Shown piece by piece: positions 52,955 through 63,551 of a DNA stretch of 64,000 bases. Source of the DNA: Mycobacterium szulgai (GTDB lineage Bacteria > Actinomycetota > Actinomycetes > Mycobacteriales > Mycobacteriaceae); the NCBI RefSeq assembly GCF_002116635.1, contig NZ_LQPW01000107.1, positions 25,017 through 89,016 of the forward strand, read 5' to 3'. The position numbers and the translations under genes are program-made. How positions within the stretch are numbered: position 1 is the first letter of the stretch; each line of letters starts with the position of its first letter. Below the pieces are notes generated by a model. That model was not told where the DNA came from. It saw only the letters and a list, made by a program, of their open reading frames with translations, and did not search any database.

Positions 52955-53857
52955 TCAACCAGCGAGCCACTGCTGCCAGCGGGCGAGCAGCCCGGCCTCG
53001 TCGGTCCCCAGCACGTCGCGGGTTGCGGCGGGGATATCGGCGTGCCCAACGCCGCAGGTGGCCAGGTAGAACTCACGCAACCTCGCCGGCCCATAGCTGT
53101 CCGCGACGAAGCGCGCGAACAGCCAAGCACGGTCATAGGCCAGCGAGCGTTGCCGACCCGGAGCGTCGAGGTCGTCATCTAAGGGCAGCGACCGTGGCGC
53201 GGTGACAGCGGCGGTCGGTAGCGAGGTGGCCGGGCGTGCCACGAAATCTGCCACCCCCTCGGTCAGCCAGCGTGGCGCATCCATGGCGGTGACGGCACGG
53301 GCCGCGTAGTGAAAAAGCTCGTGGCTCAGGACAATCCGCAATGCGGCTGCGCTCATCGTGTCAGCGTCAGGTGCGAACACGATGCGTTCGCCGAGGGCCA
53401 CCCGACGTTGCGGATCGACGCTGTCGGCGACCGTCACCGCCGCGATATCGGCCCACTGCGACGCCGGCCCGCCGCCCACCGCGGCAAGAAACTGCTCGCG
53501 GGAGCCGGCGGCCACCACCGAGATATCGTGCGGCCAGTCGGCTCCCCAGAAGGCCACCACCGCATCGACCGCCGTGCCGATGTCGCCTGCCACTCGGGAC
53601 AGCAGGCGGTCGCTGGGTGGACCGCCGAGACTGATCAGCCGCACGGTGCGGTCGGCGACGACCAGCGTGTGGGCGGGCGCCGCGGGTTTGTCACGCACCG
53701 GCGGAGCCGGCACGACGACCGCCGCGATCAGCTCAGCCGCGAATATCGCGGCCAGCAGAATCCGGGCCCATCGGCGTCGCGCAGCGACGCCTTTAGTAGC
53801 GGCGCGCGTCGTAGATCGGGCCGGACGAGTCCATCGGCACCACCCGGACCGGAACAC
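52955..53857 (-). CDS. membrane-anchored conserved hypothetical with HExxH-like motif (Rv2189c orthologue)
   Basis: The protein is about 250-300 residues; the start is unclear. A hydrophobic segment (WARILLAAIFAAELIAAVVV) acts as signal anchor. The exported domain has RIVLSHELFHYAARAVTAMD, where SHELFHYAA contains an HExxH zinc motif, and then PRWLTEGVADFVARP with an acidic residue downstream. This is the gluzincin layout (HExxH...E), so a peptidase is plausible. The only in-frame starts before the anchor (GTG 53857, ATG 53890) force a 65-98 bp overlap with ripC; a GTG at 53713 would delete most of the anchor. Predicted location is the outer face of the membrane. Confidence 0.75.
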   Translation of the reverse strand: MFRSGWCRWTRPARSTTRAATKGVAARRRWARILLAAIFAAELIAAVVVPAPPVRDKPAAPAHTLVVADRTVRLISLGGPPSDRLLSRVAGDIGTAVDAVVAFWGADWPHDISVVAAGSREQFLAAVGGGPASQWADIAAVTVADSVDPQRRVALGERIVFAPDADTMSAAALRIVLSHELFHYAARAVTAMDAPRWLTEGVADFVARPATSLPTAAVTAPRSLPLDDDLDAPGRQRSLAYDRAWLFARFVADSYGPARLREFYLATCGVGHADIPAATRDVLGTDEAGLLARWQQWLAG

Positions 53858-54944
53858 CGTAGGTGGAGGAGTGGACCATGAGGCCGTCACCGATGTAGAT
53901 GCCGGTGTGTGAGGCGTCGGAATAGAAGGTCAGCACGTCGCCGGGCTGCAGGTCGGAGAGCGCCACCGGCTGGCCGCCGTGGGCCAGCGCCTGGCTGGAA
54001 TGCGGCAGCGCGATGCCGGCCTGCTGGAACGCCCACATCACCAGTCCGGAGCAGTCAAACCCGCCTGGCGCGGCACCACCCCACGCATAGGGCATGCCGA
54101 CCTGGGTCAATGCGGCCTGAACCACGGCTGCGCGGTCACCGCCACCACCGCCGCCACCGCCGGGCAGGGCGAATCCGGGCATCATTCCGCCGGGCGGCAA
54201 GGGCTCGCCGGGCGCCTGCGGCGCGCCGGGGGCCTGTGCTTCAGGAGCCGGGGCGGGGGCACCCGGGAGTCCGGCGGGAACCTGTCCTGGATCGGCGAGC
54301 GCCTCGCGCTGCCCAGGCGTCAGCGCCTGGTACTGCGACTTGACGACGGCGATCTGCACTTGCAGTTGGCTCTGCTTGTGCTGCAGGCTCGCTCGCACCG
54401 CCGCGGCTTGCTCGGCCGCCGCCTTGGCGTCGGCAGCCGACTTGGCCGATGCCTGTTCAGCCTTGGCGGCCTGCTCGCCGGCGGCCCGGAAACTGGACAT
54501 CTGGGTGGACATTTGATGGGCCATCACGCGCTGCACCGTCAATCCGTCGATGAGCAGCTGCGGAGACTCGGCCGTCAGGATGGCGTCCATCCCGTCGGTG
54601 CGACCACCCATGTAGGCGGCGGCCGCGATCTTGTTGACCGAAGTCTGGAACGAAGCCAAACGAGCTTTGGCGGCATCCGCTGCAGCTTGATCGTCGGCGT
54701 GCTTCTTCTCCGCTGCCTGCTGGGCGGCCAGCTTGGCGTTCAGGTCGAGTTGCGCACTGTGCATCGCCTCGGTGGTCTGCTCGGCCTGCCGAGACAGCTC
54801 GTTGAGTTTTGCCAGTGCGTCCTCGGCCGGATCAGCCGTTGCATTCGCGGCCATAATGCCCGACAAGACGGTGAAGCTCGCTAACGAACCGATGGCAAAC
54901 CGCTTGATTGCGCGCGCGATCAACTGCCTGGAGTCGAGCCTCAA
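53793..54944 (-). CDS. ripC: NlpC/P60 peptidoglycan endopeptidase RipC
   Basis: The protein is 383 residues. The TTG at 54944 is chosen because AAGGAAG lies 6 nt upstream and the product then matches Rv2190c. A signal peptide is followed by a long coiled coil (residues ~35-215, rich in Ala, Gln and Lys), a Pro/Gly linker and the NlpC/P60 domain (last 120 residues). The catalytic Cys is in GGFDCSGLVMWAF and the His in YSDASHTGIYIGDG. The coiled coil resembles those controlled by FtsEX in RipC. It cleaves peptide stems in the cell wall. Confidence 0.94.
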   Translation of the reverse strand: MRLDSRQLIARAIKRFAIGSLASFTVLSGIMAANATADPAEDALAKLNELSRQAEQTTEAMHSAQLDLNAKLAAQQAAEKKHADDQAAADAAKARLASFQTSVNKIAAAAYMGGRTDGMDAILTAESPQLLIDGLTVQRVMAHQMSTQMSSFRAAGEQAAKAEQASAKSAADAKAAAEQAAAVRASLQHKQSQLQVQIAVVKSQYQALTPGQREALADPGQVPAGLPGAPAPAPEAQAPGAPQAPGEPLPPGGMMPGFALPGGGGGGGGDRAAVVQAALTQVGMPYAWGGAAPGGFDCSGLVMWAFQQAGIALPHSSQALAHGGQPVALSDLQPGDVLTFYSDASHTGIYIGDGLMVHSSTYGVPVRVVPMDSSGPIYDARRY

Positions 54945-55130
54945 GATTTGCTTCCTTAAACGGCCATCGACGTATCGACGTCGAGCTGGTTTAGGTCTCA
55001 AACAGGTTACGAAACGATATCGGCGTTTGTCCAAAGGGGGGAGTTAAGAAAATGGACAGAAAATTGTCATTTCCGTGTGAACCGCCGCGAACCTGCTATG
55101 GCACCAAGGCGATTCAGCACCCACGCCACA

Positions 55131-55352
55131 CTACGCGACTCCAGGCCGATTCCCGTGGATCGGCACCAAACGTAATCTCGGTGCCAATCCAACTTCGGCA
55201 AGCACTTCTAACGCCGCGCGTTCGTCATAGGACAACGTCGTTGGGACCCCGAGCAGCACACTGACGACGCAGTCGCGGCAACTAGGCCCGCGCACCGCGC
55301 AATCGTCGCAGTCGATGGTCACGGGGCCCGCGGGTCCGCTACTGGAAGCCAT
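55131..55352 (-). CDS. small cysteine-rich protein
   Basis: The gene encodes 73 residues with two CXXC pairs (IDCDDCAVRG and SCRDCVVSVL) in the first 30 residues, a possible zinc or iron-sulfur knuckle. A short hydrophobic/acidic helix follows (LSYDERAALEVLAEVGLAP). GAGGGA lies 8 nt before the ATG at 55352, which supports a real gene. It sits between ripC and the divergent exonuclease gene. Function unknown; such CXXC mini-proteins often bind metal or act as regulators. Confidence 0.7.
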   Translation of the reverse strand: MASSSGPAGPVTIDCDDCAVRGPSCRDCVVSVLLGVPTTLSYDERAALEVLAEVGLAPRLRLVPIHGNRPGVA

Positions 55353-55443
55353 CTGGTCAGTCCCTCTCGGTTCGGGTTCGGTCGACTGTGGCGAACGCTA
55401 GCGGCGACCACCGACAGACCGAGCCCGGCGCGGGAACCGCCGG

Positions 55444-57354
55444 GTGTCGGTGCCGATGCCTAACGTCACCGCCATGGGCGCGACGGGTGCGACGCAGCTG
55501 AGCTTTCCCGGGCTCAACGCGGCCGAAGAAATGCCATTGCGCGAGACCACCTTTGTGGTGGTCGATTTGGAAACCACCGGCGGACGCACGACGGGTAGCG
55601 AGGCGACGCCGCCGGACGCCATCACCGAAATCGGGGCCGTCAAGGTCCGCGGCGGGGCTGTGCTGGGCGAATTCGCCACCCTGGTCGACCCGCAGCGCAG
55701 CATCCCGCCCCAGATCGTCCAATTGACCGGCATCACCACCGCGATGGTGTGTGACGCCCCGACTATCGAAGCCGTCCTACCCATGTTTTTCGAGTTCGCC
55801 GGCGACGCCGTGCTGGTCGCCCACAACGCCGGGTTCGACATCGGATTCCTGCGCGCCGCCGCGCAGCGATGCGATATCGCCTGGCCCCGGCCCAAGGTGC
55901 TGTGCACGGTCCGGCTGGCGCGCCGGGTGTTGAGCCGAGAGGAAGCACCGAGCGTGCGACTGGCATCGCTGGCGCGACTGTTCGCCGTCACCACCCAGCC
56001 GACGCACCGCGCCCTCGACGATGCTCGCGCCACCGTCGACGTCTTACACGCGCTCATCGAGCGGGTGGGGAACCAGGGCGTGCACACCTACGCCGATCTG
56101 CGTGCCTACCTGCCGGACGTAACACCGACGCAGCGCCGCAAGCGGGTGCTCGCCGAGGGCCTGCCGCATCGCCCCGGCGTGTATCTGTTCCGCGGGCCCT
56201 CAAATGAGGTCCTCTACGTGGGCACCGCGGTCGACTTACGCCGGCGGGTGAACCAGTACTTCAACGGTGCCGACCCGCGTCGCCGGATCAAGGAGATGGT
56301 CACGCTGGCCGGCGCCGTCGACCATGTCGAATGCGCACACTCGCTGGAGGCCGGCGTGCGCGAGCTGCGGCTGCTGGCAGCACATGCCCCGCCGTACAAC
56401 CGCCGGTCGCGGTTTCCGCATCGGTGGTGGTGGGTGGTGCTCAGCGACGAATCGTTCCCACGTCTGTCGGTGGTCCGCGCCCCGCGGCATGACCGCGCCG
56501 TCGGCCCGTTCCGGTCTCGTGCCGATGCCATGGAAACCGCGGCCCTGCTGGCACGGTTCACCGGCGTGCGAACGTGCACCAAACGCCTGGCGCGTTCGGC
56601 CCTGCACGGTCCGGCTTGCCTCGAGCTCGAAGTGTCTCCCTGTCCCGCCGACCGCAACGTGACGGCCACCCAGTACGCCGTGGCGACGCAGCGCGCCGCG
56701 GATTTGATCGACGGGCTGGACAACGCCGCCCTGTCTGCAGCCGTGCACCAGGTCACCGTGCTCGCCGAGCGCTGTCACTACGAGAGCGCCGCACGGCTGC
56801 GTGACCGCCTCGCCACCGCGGTGGACACCCTCTGGCGCGGCCAGCGACTGCGTGCGCTGGCCACCGTCGGCGAGCTGATCGCCGCCAAACCGGACGGAAG
56901 TGGCGGCTGGCAACTTGCCGTCATCCGGCATGGGCAACTGGCTGCGGCCGGCTGCGCTGCCCGTGGTGTGCCGCCGATGCCGGTCGTCGACGCCATTTGT
57001 GCCGGCGCCCAATCGATCCTGCCGACCCCGGCCCCGCTCGGTGGGGCACTTGTCGAGGAATCCGCACTCATTGCGCGCTGGCTGGCAGCACCCGGCGTGC
57101 GGATCGTCCGGATCGCTGACGGTTCCGCCGGCGGGTGGGCGTCCCCCTTGCGGTCGGCAGGTGTGTGGGCGGCGTGGGCGGCTGCGGCGAGATCGGCGCG
57201 ACTGGCAGCCGAACAAGCGGTTGGCGAGCTAGACCTGCTGGCTGAACCGCACCCATCGCGCGAGCAGCTGTTCGGCCGCGCCGCTGTCGATCGCGGCGCA
57301 AGCCCGCTGCAACCCGTCTTCCCACGCCGGCAGCCATTCAGCGCGGCTGGATAA
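55444..57354 (+). CDS. DEDDh exonuclease / GIY-YIG (UvrC-N, Cho-like) fusion (Rv2191 orthologue)
   Basis: The protein has 636 residues. Residues 30-200 are a DnaQ-like DEDDh 3'-5' exonuclease ([50 protein letters not shown]). Residues 235-310 are a GIY-YIG nuclease ([20 protein letters not shown], then RRRVNQYF). A UvrC-like middle follows ([17 protein letters not shown]). The combination of exonuclease and Cho/UvrC-type incision domain suggests a DNA repair nuclease, perhaps for cross-links or excision patch trimming. Its last 126 bp overlap trpD on the other strand. Confidence 0.93.
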   Translation: MSVPMPNVTAMGATGATQLSFPGLNAAEEMPLRETTFVVVDLETTGGRTTGSEATPPDAITEIGAVKVRGGAVLGEFATLVDPQRSIPPQIVQLTGITTAMVCDAPTIEAVLPMFFEFAGDAVLVAHNAGFDIGFLRAAAQRCDIAWPRPKVLCTVRLARRVLSREEAPSVRLASLARLFAVTTQPTHRALDDARATVDVLHALIERVGNQGVHTYADLRAYLPDVTPTQRRKRVLAEGLPHRPGVYLFRGPSNEVLYVGTAVDLRRRVNQYFNGADPRRRIKEMVTLAGAVDHVECAHSLEAGVRELRLLAAHAPPYNRRSRFPHRWWWVVLSDESFPRLSVVRAPRHDRAVGPFRSRADAMETAALLARFTGVRTCTKRLARSALHGPACLELEVSPCPADRNVTATQYAVATQRAADLIDGLDNAALSAAVHQVTVLAERCHYESAARLRDRLATAVDTLWRGQRLRALATVGELIAAKPDGSGGWQLAVIRHGQLAAAGCAARGVPPMPVVDAICAGAQSILPTPAPLGGALVEESALIARWLAAPGVRIVRIADGSAGGWASPLRSAGVWAAWAAAARSARLAAEQAVGELDLLAEPHPSREQLFGRAAVDRGASPLQPVFPRRQPFSAAG

Positions 57355-58335
57355 CCCGGCGTGAGCGACCATCGCCCCGGCGGCGTTGAGCACCACCGCA
57401 TCTCGCACCGGTCCCGCGGCACCGCCGAGCACGGCGCGCGCTTGTTCGGCATTGGCGTGAGCATCGCCGCCGCGCAGATCGTCGAGTTCGGCGCGGGCGA
57501 AACCGAATCCGGCCGGATCGAAGGTGAGCTTGTCCACGGTGCCGGCCTGCACCCGCCAGATCGTGCTTGTCGTGGTGGTGGTCAGCTCGTCGAGCCCGTC
57601 ATCGCCGTGCACGACCAGCACGCTGGAGCGCCGCGCGGCGAACACTCCCGCCATCACCTCGGCCAGATCGGCGAAAGCGCAGCCGATCAATCCCGCTCGC
57701 GGCCGGGCCGGATTGGTCAGCGGCCCAAGCAGATTGAATACCGTGGGCACCCCGATCTCGCGGCGCACCACCGACGCGTGCCGGTAGGACGGATGGAACT
57801 GCGGCGCGAAGCAGAATCCGATGCCGACCTCGGCGAGGCTGCGCGCCACCTGGTCCGGCCCCAGGTCGATGCGCACGCCGAGTGCCTCGAGCGTGTCGGC
57901 GCCACCGGACAACGACGAAGCGGCCCGGTTGCCGTGTTTGACCACCGGCACACCGGCCGCGGCCACCACGATCGCAGCCATGGTGGACAGGTTGACGGTG
58001 TTGACCCCGTCGCCCCCGGTTCCGACGATGTCGACGGTGTCCTCGCGGATCGCCTCGATGGGCATCGAACGCGCGTGGTTGAGCATGACGCCGGCCAATT
58101 CGCCGACTTCGTCGGCCGTGGGGACCTTCATCTTCATCGCCACGGCGAACGCGGCGATCTGGGCCGGCTGCGCGTGGCCGGTCATAATCTGGTCCATGGC
58201 CCACGCGGCCTGCCCCCGCACCAGGTTGTGCCCTTCGGTCAACCGTCCCAGAACCTGCGGCCAGGTCGGCGCCGACCCGGCTGCAGCCAAGCCGAGAGCA
58301 CCACCGGCGGAAGAAGCTTCAGACGACAGAGCCAC
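57229..58335 (-). CDS. trpD: anthranilate phosphoribosyltransferase TrpD
   Basis: The protein is 368 residues from the GTG at 58335 ([11 protein letters not shown], as in M. tuberculosis). The PRPP-binding [19 protein letters not shown], then [20 protein letters not shown] and [14 protein letters not shown] are the diagnostic motifs; [12 protein letters not shown] binds magnesium-PRPP. It makes the second step of tryptophan synthesis from chorismate and is monocistronic here. Its 3' end lies inside the exonuclease/GIY-YIG gene, so transcripts of the two genes overlap. Confidence 0.96.
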   Translation of the reverse strand: MALSSEASSAGGALGLAAAGSAPTWPQVLGRLTEGHNLVRGQAAWAMDQIMTGHAQPAQIAAFAVAMKMKVPTADEVGELAGVMLNHARSMPIEAIREDTVDIVGTGGDGVNTVNLSTMAAIVVAAAGVPVVKHGNRAASSLSGGADTLEALGVRIDLGPDQVARSLAEVGIGFCFAPQFHPSYRHASVVRREIGVPTVFNLLGPLTNPARPRAGLIGCAFADLAEVMAGVFAARRSSVLVVHGDDGLDELTTTTTSTIWRVQAGTVDKLTFDPAGFGFARAELDDLRGGDAHANAEQARAVLGGAAGPVRDAVVLNAAGAMVAHAGLSSRAEWLPAWEDGLQRACAAIDSGAAEQLLARWVRFSQQV

Positions 58336-58422
58336 GCGCCGATGGTCCCACGACACGACGCGCGGAACCGAATTTTCGACCCGGGTAGAGTTCGACAACT
58401 ACAAAGCGTCATACTTGCGGAT

Positions 58423-59034
58423 GTGACGAGTGCTGTTGGGACTTCGGGTACTGCGATAACGTCGCGGGTGCATTCGCTGAATCGCCCCAACATGGTCAGT
58501 GTTGGCACCATAGTGTGGCTTTCCAGCGAACTCATGTTCTTTGCTGGCCTGTTCGCGTTCTACTTCACGGCGCGAGCTCAGGCCGGCGGGAACTGGCCGC
58601 CACCGCCGACCGAGCTGAATCTGTATCAGGCGGTACCGGTGACGCTGGTGTTGATCGCGTCGTCGTTCACCTGTCAGATGGGCGTGTTCGCGGCCGAGCG
58701 CGGCGACGTGTTCGGGCTGCGCCGCTGGTACGTGATCACCTTCTTGATGGGCCTGTTCTTCATCCTCGGGCAGGCCTACGAGTACTACCACCTGACCACC
58801 CATGGCACGACCATTCCGGGCAGCGCCTACGGCACGGTGTTCTATCTGGCCACCGGCTTCCACGGGCTGCATGTCACCGGAGGTCTGATCGCCTTCATCT
58901 TCCTGCTGCTGCGCACCACGATGAGCAAGTTCACCCCGGCGCAAGCCACCGCCAGCATCGTCGTCTCCTATTACTGGCATTTCGTCGACATCGTGTGGAT
59001 CGCGCTGTTCACCGTGATCTATTTCATCCGCTGA
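58423..59034 (+). CDS. ctaE: cytochrome c oxidase subunit III CtaE
   Basis: The gene encodes 203 residues from the GTG at 58423, near identical to tuberculosis CtaE (start [20 protein letters not shown]). Five transmembrane helices include [34 protein letters not shown] and [19 protein letters not shown], with the subunit III histidine/glutamate positions. It belongs to the aa3 oxidase of the bcc-aa3 supercomplex. It leads the qcrCAB operon (37-bp gap to qcrC), so oxidase and reductase parts are co-expressed. Confidence 0.97.
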   Translation: MTSAVGTSGTAITSRVHSLNRPNMVSVGTIVWLSSELMFFAGLFAFYFTARAQAGGNWPPPPTELNLYQAVPVTLVLIASSFTCQMGVFAAERGDVFGLRRWYVITFLMGLFFILGQAYEYYHLTTHGTTIPGSAYGTVFYLATGFHGLHVTGGLIAFIFLLLRTTMSKFTPAQATASIVVSYYWHFVDIVWIALFTVIYFIR

Positions 59035-59071
59035 TTCCGCTGATTCGAAGCCCGAGAACAGGAGTGCTCAG

Positions 59072-59926
59072 TTGAAACTGAGGTTCACCCGATCCGGTGG
59101 TACTGAGAGTGGCCCAAGAAGCAGTGACCGCTCGCGGCGGCGGCTTCGTCGTCGGTTGTCCGGCGGGATGCTGCTATTGATCGCGCTCACCATCTCCGGC
59201 GGGATGGCGGCCGTACTCACCCCTACCCCACAGGTGGCCGTTGCCGACGAGTCGGGGTCAGCCCTGCTGCGCACCGGCAAACAACTTTTCGACACCTCCT
59301 GCGTCTCCTGCCATGGTGCCAACTTGCAGGGTGTGCCCGACCACGGGCCGAGCCTGATCGGTGTCGGCGAAGCGGCCGTCTACTTCCAGGTGTCGACCGG
59401 CCGGATGCCCGCGATGCGCGGCGAAGCTCAGGCACCGCGCAAGGACCCGATCTTCGACGAGGCACAGATCGACGCGATCGGTGCCTACGTGCAGGCCAAC
59501 GGCGGCGGCCCCACCGTGGTCCGCAACCCCGACGGTAGCCTGGCAATGCAGTCGCTGCGCGGCACCGACCTGGGCCGCGGCGGCGACTTGTTCCGCCTCA
59601 ACTGCGCCTCCTGCCACAACTTCACTGGCAAGGGCGGCGCGCTGTCCTCCGGTAAATTCGCGCCCGACCTGGGGCCGGCCAATGAGCAGCAAATCCTCAC
59701 TGCGATGCTGACCGGTCCGCAGAACATGCCGAAGTTCTCGGATCGACAGCTGTCCTTCGAATCGAAGAAAGACATCATCGGCTACGTGCGGACGGTCGCC
59801 GAGGAGCGCTCGCCGGGTGGCTACGGATTGGGTGGATTCGGGCCGGCACCTGAGGGCATGGCGATGTGGATCATCGGTATGGTCGCCGCTATCGGGCTGG
59901 CACTGTGGATTGGGGCGCGCTCATGA
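59072..59926 (+). CDS. qcrC: diheme cytochrome c subunit QcrC
   Basis: The gene encodes 284 residues from the TTG at 59072, with AGGAG 8 nt upstream. An Arg-rich start and one membrane helix ([19 protein letters not shown]) are followed by two cytochrome c domains, with CVSCHGANL and CASCHNFTG (CXXCH) as heme sites. A C-terminal anchor ([17 protein letters not shown]) ends the protein. QcrC carries electrons from the bc complex directly to the aa3 oxidase in the actinobacterial supercomplex. Confidence 0.97.
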   Translation: MKLRFTRSGGTESGPRSSDRSRRRLRRRLSGGMLLLIALTISGGMAAVLTPTPQVAVADESGSALLRTGKQLFDTSCVSCHGANLQGVPDHGPSLIGVGEAAVYFQVSTGRMPAMRGEAQAPRKDPIFDEAQIDAIGAYVQANGGGPTVVRNPDGSLAMQSLRGTDLGRGGDLFRLNCASCHNFTGKGGALSSGKFAPDLGPANEQQILTAMLTGPQNMPKFSDRQLSFESKKDIIGYVRTVAEERSPGGYGLGGFGPAPEGMAMWIIGMVAAIGLALWIGARS

Positions 59927-61128
59927 GCGAAATCGAAGGCGTCAAAGGCTCCGACACCGACAAGGGTGCGGCAGCCGGTGAGCCCGACGAGGCGGCGCTG
60001 GCAGCAATGTCCCAGCAGGAACTGCTCGAGTTGGGTGGCAAGCTCGACGGTGTCCGGATCGCCTACAAGGAACCGCGCTGGCCGGTCGAGGGCACAAGAG
60101 CCGAGAAGCGCGCCGAGCGCGGCGTGGCCGTGTGGCTTTTGCTGGGCGGCGGTTTCGGGCTCGCTCTGCTGCTGATTTTCCTGTTCTGGCCGTGGGAGTA
60201 CAAGCCGAAGGAGGAGGCCGGTAGCTTCCTGTACTCCGTCGCCACCCCGCTGTACGGCTTGACCTTCGGGCTGTCCATCCTCTCGATCGCCATCGGCGCG
60301 GTGCTCTTCCAGAAAAGGTTTATCCCCGAAGAGATTACGATCCAGGAGCGGCACGACGGCGCCTCCCGCGAGGTCGACCGCAAGACGGTGGTCGCCAACC
60401 TGACCGACGCCATGGAAGCCTCGACGATCAGGCGCCGCAAGCTGGTCGGACTCTCGCTGGGCATGGGCCTGGGCGCGTTCGGCCTCGGTACTTTGGTGGC
60501 ATTTGCCGGCGGCCTGATCAAGAACCCGTGGAAACCCGTCGTGCCCACCGCCGAAGGCAAGAAGGCCGTGCTGTGGACCTCCGGCTGGACCCCGCGCTTC
60601 AAGGGCGAAACGATCTACCTCGCCCGCGCGACCGGTGCACACGACGGGCCGCCATTCATCAAGATGCGGCCTGCGGACATCGACGCCGGCGGCATGGAGA
60701 CCGTCTTCCCGTGGCGGGAATCCGACGGTGACGGCACCACGGTGGAATCCCACGAAAAGCTGAATGCGATCGCGATGGGCATCCGTAATCCCGTGATGTT
60801 GATCCGGATCAAGCCCACCGACGTCGGCCGTGTCGTCAAACGCCAGGGCCAGGAGAGCTTCAACTTCGGCGAGTTCTTCGCCTTCACCAAGGTCTGCTCG
60901 CACTTGGGTTGTCCCTCATCGCTTTACGAGCAGCAGTCCTACCGGATCCTGTGCCCTTGTCACCAATCGCAGTTCGACGCCCTGCATTTCGCCAAGCCGA
61001 TATTCGGCCCGGCGGCGCGTGCGCTGGCGCAACTGCCGATCACCATTGACGCCAACGGGTATTTCGTCGCAAACGGTGATTTCATCGAGCCCGTCGGACC
61101 GGCATTCTGGGAGCGCACAACAACATGA
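59923..61128 (+). CDS. qcrA: Rieske iron-sulfur subunit QcrA
   Basis: The gene encodes 401 residues starting at the ATGA overlap with qcrC. It has three transmembrane helices: [20 protein letters not shown], then [20 protein letters not shown], then [20 protein letters not shown]. The Rieske domain binds [2Fe-2S] through [14 protein letters not shown] and [12 protein letters not shown]. The three-helix form and long N-terminus are typical for Actinobacteria. It receives electrons from menaquinol. Confidence 0.97.
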   Translation: MSEIEGVKGSDTDKGAAAGEPDEAALAAMSQQELLELGGKLDGVRIAYKEPRWPVEGTRAEKRAERGVAVWLLLGGGFGLALLLIFLFWPWEYKPKEEAGSFLYSVATPLYGLTFGLSILSIAIGAVLFQKRFIPEEITIQERHDGASREVDRKTVVANLTDAMEASTIRRRKLVGLSLGMGLGAFGLGTLVAFAGGLIKNPWKPVVPTAEGKKAVLWTSGWTPRFKGETIYLARATGAHDGPPFIKMRPADIDAGGMETVFPWRESDGDGTTVESHEKLNAIAMGIRNPVMLIRIKPTDVGRVVKRQGQESFNFGEFFAFTKVCSHLGCPSSLYEQQSYRILCPCHQSQFDALHFAKPIFGPAARALAQLPITIDANGYFVANGDFIEPVGPAFWERTTT

Positions 61129-62780
61129 GTCCGAAATTCAGTCCCCCAAAAATCAGCGAAGTCATGGCTCGTCAAGGCGAGGACATCGATACCCGCTATC
61201 ACCCCGCGGCGGCCGTGCGTCGTCAGCTCAACAAGGTCTTTCCGACGCACTGGTCGTTCCTGCTCGGCGAGATCGCCTTGTACAGCTTCATCGTGCTGCT
61301 GATTACCGGCGTTTACCTGACGCTGTTCTTCGACCCCTCCATGGTCGAAGTCACCTACAACGGGGTTTACCAACCGTTGCGCGGCGTCGAGATGTCACGC
61401 GCTTACCAATCGGCGCTGGATATCTCCTTCGAAGTTCGCGGTGGCCTGTTTGTGCGGCAGATTCACCACTGGGCCGCCCTGATGTTCTCCGCGGCCATCA
61501 TGGTGCACCTGGCCCGCATCTTCTTCACCGGGGCGTTCCGCCGGCCGCGTGAGGCCAACTGGGTCATCGGCTCGCTGCTGCTGATCCTGTCGATGTTCGA
61601 GGGCTACTTCGGCTACTCGCTGCCCGACGACTTGCTGTCCGGTATCGGCCTGCGCGCCGCGCTCTCGTCGATCACGCTGGGCATGCCGGTGATCGGCACC
61701 TGGTTGCACTGGCTGCTGTTCGGCGGCGACTTCCCGGGCACCATCTTGATCCCGCGGTTGTACGCGCTGCACATCCTGCTGCTACCGGGGATCATCCTGG
61801 CGCTGATCGGGATGCACCTGGCCTTGGTGTGGTTCCAGAAGCACACCCAGTTCCCCGGGCCGGGCCGCACCGAACACAACGTCGTTGGCGTGCGAGTGAT
61901 GCCGGTGTTCGCGTTCAAATCCGGCGCGTACTTCGCCAGCATCGTCGGTGTGCTGGGGCTGATGGGTGGGCTGTTGCAGATCAACCCGATCTGGAATCTT
62001 GGTCCCTACAAGCCATCTCAGGTTTCGGCCGGCTCGCAGCCGGACTTCTACATGATGTGGACGGAAGGCTTGGCGCGTATCTGGCCGGCGTGGGAGTTCT
62101 ACTTCTGGCACCACACCATTCCCGCCGTGGTGTGGGTGGCGCTCATCATGGGGCTGGTCTTTGTACTGCTGATCATCTACCCGTTCCTGGAGAAGCGGTT
62201 CACCGGCGACTACGCCCACCACAACCTGCTGCAGCGGCCGCGCGATGCTCCGGTACGCACCGCAATCGGCGCCATGGCGATCAGCTTCTACATGGTGCTC
62301 ACACTCGCGGCGATGAACGACATCATCGCGTTCAAGTTCCATATCTCGCTGAATGCGACTACGTGGATCGGCCGTATCGGCATGGTGATCCTGCCGCCGT
62401 TCGTCTACTTCATCACGTATCGGTGGGCCATCGGCCTGCAGCGCAGTGACCGGTCGGTACTCGAGCACGGCGTCGAGACGGGCATCATCAAGCGGCTGCC
62501 GCACGGCGCGTACATCGAGCTACACCAGCCGCTCGGTCCGGTCGACGACCATGGGCACCCGCTACCGCTCGAGTACCAGGGTGCTGCGGTGCCCAACCGG
62601 ATGAACAAGCTGGGCTCGGCCGGATCGCCCGGTAGCGGCAGCTTCCTGTTCGCCGACCCGGCGTCCGAGGATGCCGCGCTGCGCGAGGCTGCGCATGCCT
62701 CGGAGCACCGTGCTCTAACGGCATTGCGTGAGCACCAGGAGAGCGTCGCTGGCTCAAACGGCGAGCACCGCGAGCACTAG
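61125..62780 (+). CDS. qcrB: cytochrome b subunit QcrB
   Basis: The gene encodes 551 residues (549 in M. tuberculosis), with ATGA overlap to qcrA. Heme-ligating histidines lie in [20 protein letters not shown] and [20 protein letters not shown]; the Qo-site region follows ([15 protein letters not shown]). A C-terminal cytoplasmic extension of about 120 residues is rich in Glu, His and Ala. It oxidises menaquinol and is the target of the Q203 (telacebec) class of inhibitors in M. tuberculosis. Confidence 0.98.
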   Translation: MSPKFSPPKISEVMARQGEDIDTRYHPAAAVRRQLNKVFPTHWSFLLGEIALYSFIVLLITGVYLTLFFDPSMVEVTYNGVYQPLRGVEMSRAYQSALDISFEVRGGLFVRQIHHWAALMFSAAIMVHLARIFFTGAFRRPREANWVIGSLLLILSMFEGYFGYSLPDDLLSGIGLRAALSSITLGMPVIGTWLHWLLFGGDFPGTILIPRLYALHILLLPGIILALIGMHLALVWFQKHTQFPGPGRTEHNVVGVRVMPVFAFKSGAYFASIVGVLGLMGGLLQINPIWNLGPYKPSQVSAGSQPDFYMMWTEGLARIWPAWEFYFWHHTIPAVVWVALIMGLVFVLLIIYPFLEKRFTGDYAHHNLLQRPRDAPVRTAIGAMAISFYMVLTLAAMNDIIAFKFHISLNATTWIGRIGMVILPPFVYFITYRWAIGLQRSDRSVLEHGVETGIIKRLPHGAYIELHQPLGPVDDHGHPLPLEYQGAAVPNRMNKLGSAGSPGSGSFLFADPASEDAALREAAHASEHRALTALREHQESVAGSNGEHREH

Positions 62781-62909
62781 CTAGTTGGTCTAGTTCGGGT
62801 GTGAGTCCAGGGCGGGAGAATCGCATCGGTCCCGCCGCGGATACCCACTCGAGACCGTCAGCGCACACGCAATAGCGCGCTTCGCCATCCGCGCCTGACG
62901 CCTGACGCG

Positions 62910-63551
62910 TTAGTGTCCGGAAGCTACACGACGAATCTGCCGCACGTGTAGCCACTCGATCACGGGCAGCCCGGCGGTAATAGCGCCGGCCAATCCGTAG
63001 CCGACCCACGACGCGCCGTCATGACCGACGGCCATCAGATAGGTCGCCGATGCGACCGCGATCAGCGCAATGCCAATGGTGCCGGTCAACGCGAGCGTCC
63101 CACGTAACCACACCCGGTCCACCGCCTCGCCGGACCACTCGGTGCCCGCTCCCGCGGCTTTGACACTCGCTCGCCGCGCCGGCTCGGTCACACTGCGCGT
63201 CGCAGACCGGCCTGGCCGCAACGGCTGCCGGCCTATCCCGCTCCCCTGCAGCGCCTTCGACCGGACAACCGGCTCGTCCTGGGGCAGCCGACGGGCCCGC
63301 AACAGCACGGGAATCGCCCCGGCGATGATCAATGCCGACACGATGATGACGGCATACAACACCCACGTGGTGTGCGGCGCCATCTTGTGGAAGCCGCGGC
63401 CCAGGTCTGCCAACGCGACGGCGGCAGCCACGCTCACCCCTATCAGCACCAACCAAATGGCGGCGCACGCACCCATCAGAATCCGGTCGATGAGATCCGG
63501 CGACACGACCGGGTCGGGTCCACGCCGGTATGAGGAGTACCTGCCGACCAT
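62910..63551 (-). CDS. DUF2561-type membrane protein (Rv2197c orthologue)
   Basis: The protein is 213 residues with four transmembrane helices: two near the N-terminus (AAIWLVLIGVSVAAAVALA, VLYAVIIVSALIIAGAIPVL) and two near the C-terminus. They flank a basic cytoplasmic loop (SGIGRQPLRPGRSATRSVTE). The N-terminus [20 protein letters not shown] matches Rv2197c. Its ATG overlaps the mmpS3 stop by one base (TGATG), so the two are co-translated. Function unknown. Confidence 0.88.
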   Translation of the reverse strand: MVGRYSSYRRGPDPVVSPDLIDRILMGACAAIWLVLIGVSVAAAVALADLGRGFHKMAPHTTWVLYAVIIVSALIIAGAIPVLLRARRLPQDEPVVRSKALQGSGIGRQPLRPGRSATRSVTEPARRASVKAAGAGTEWSGEAVDRVWLRGTLALTGTIGIALIAVASATYLMAVGHDGASWVGYGLAGAITAGLPVIEWLHVRQIRRVASGH

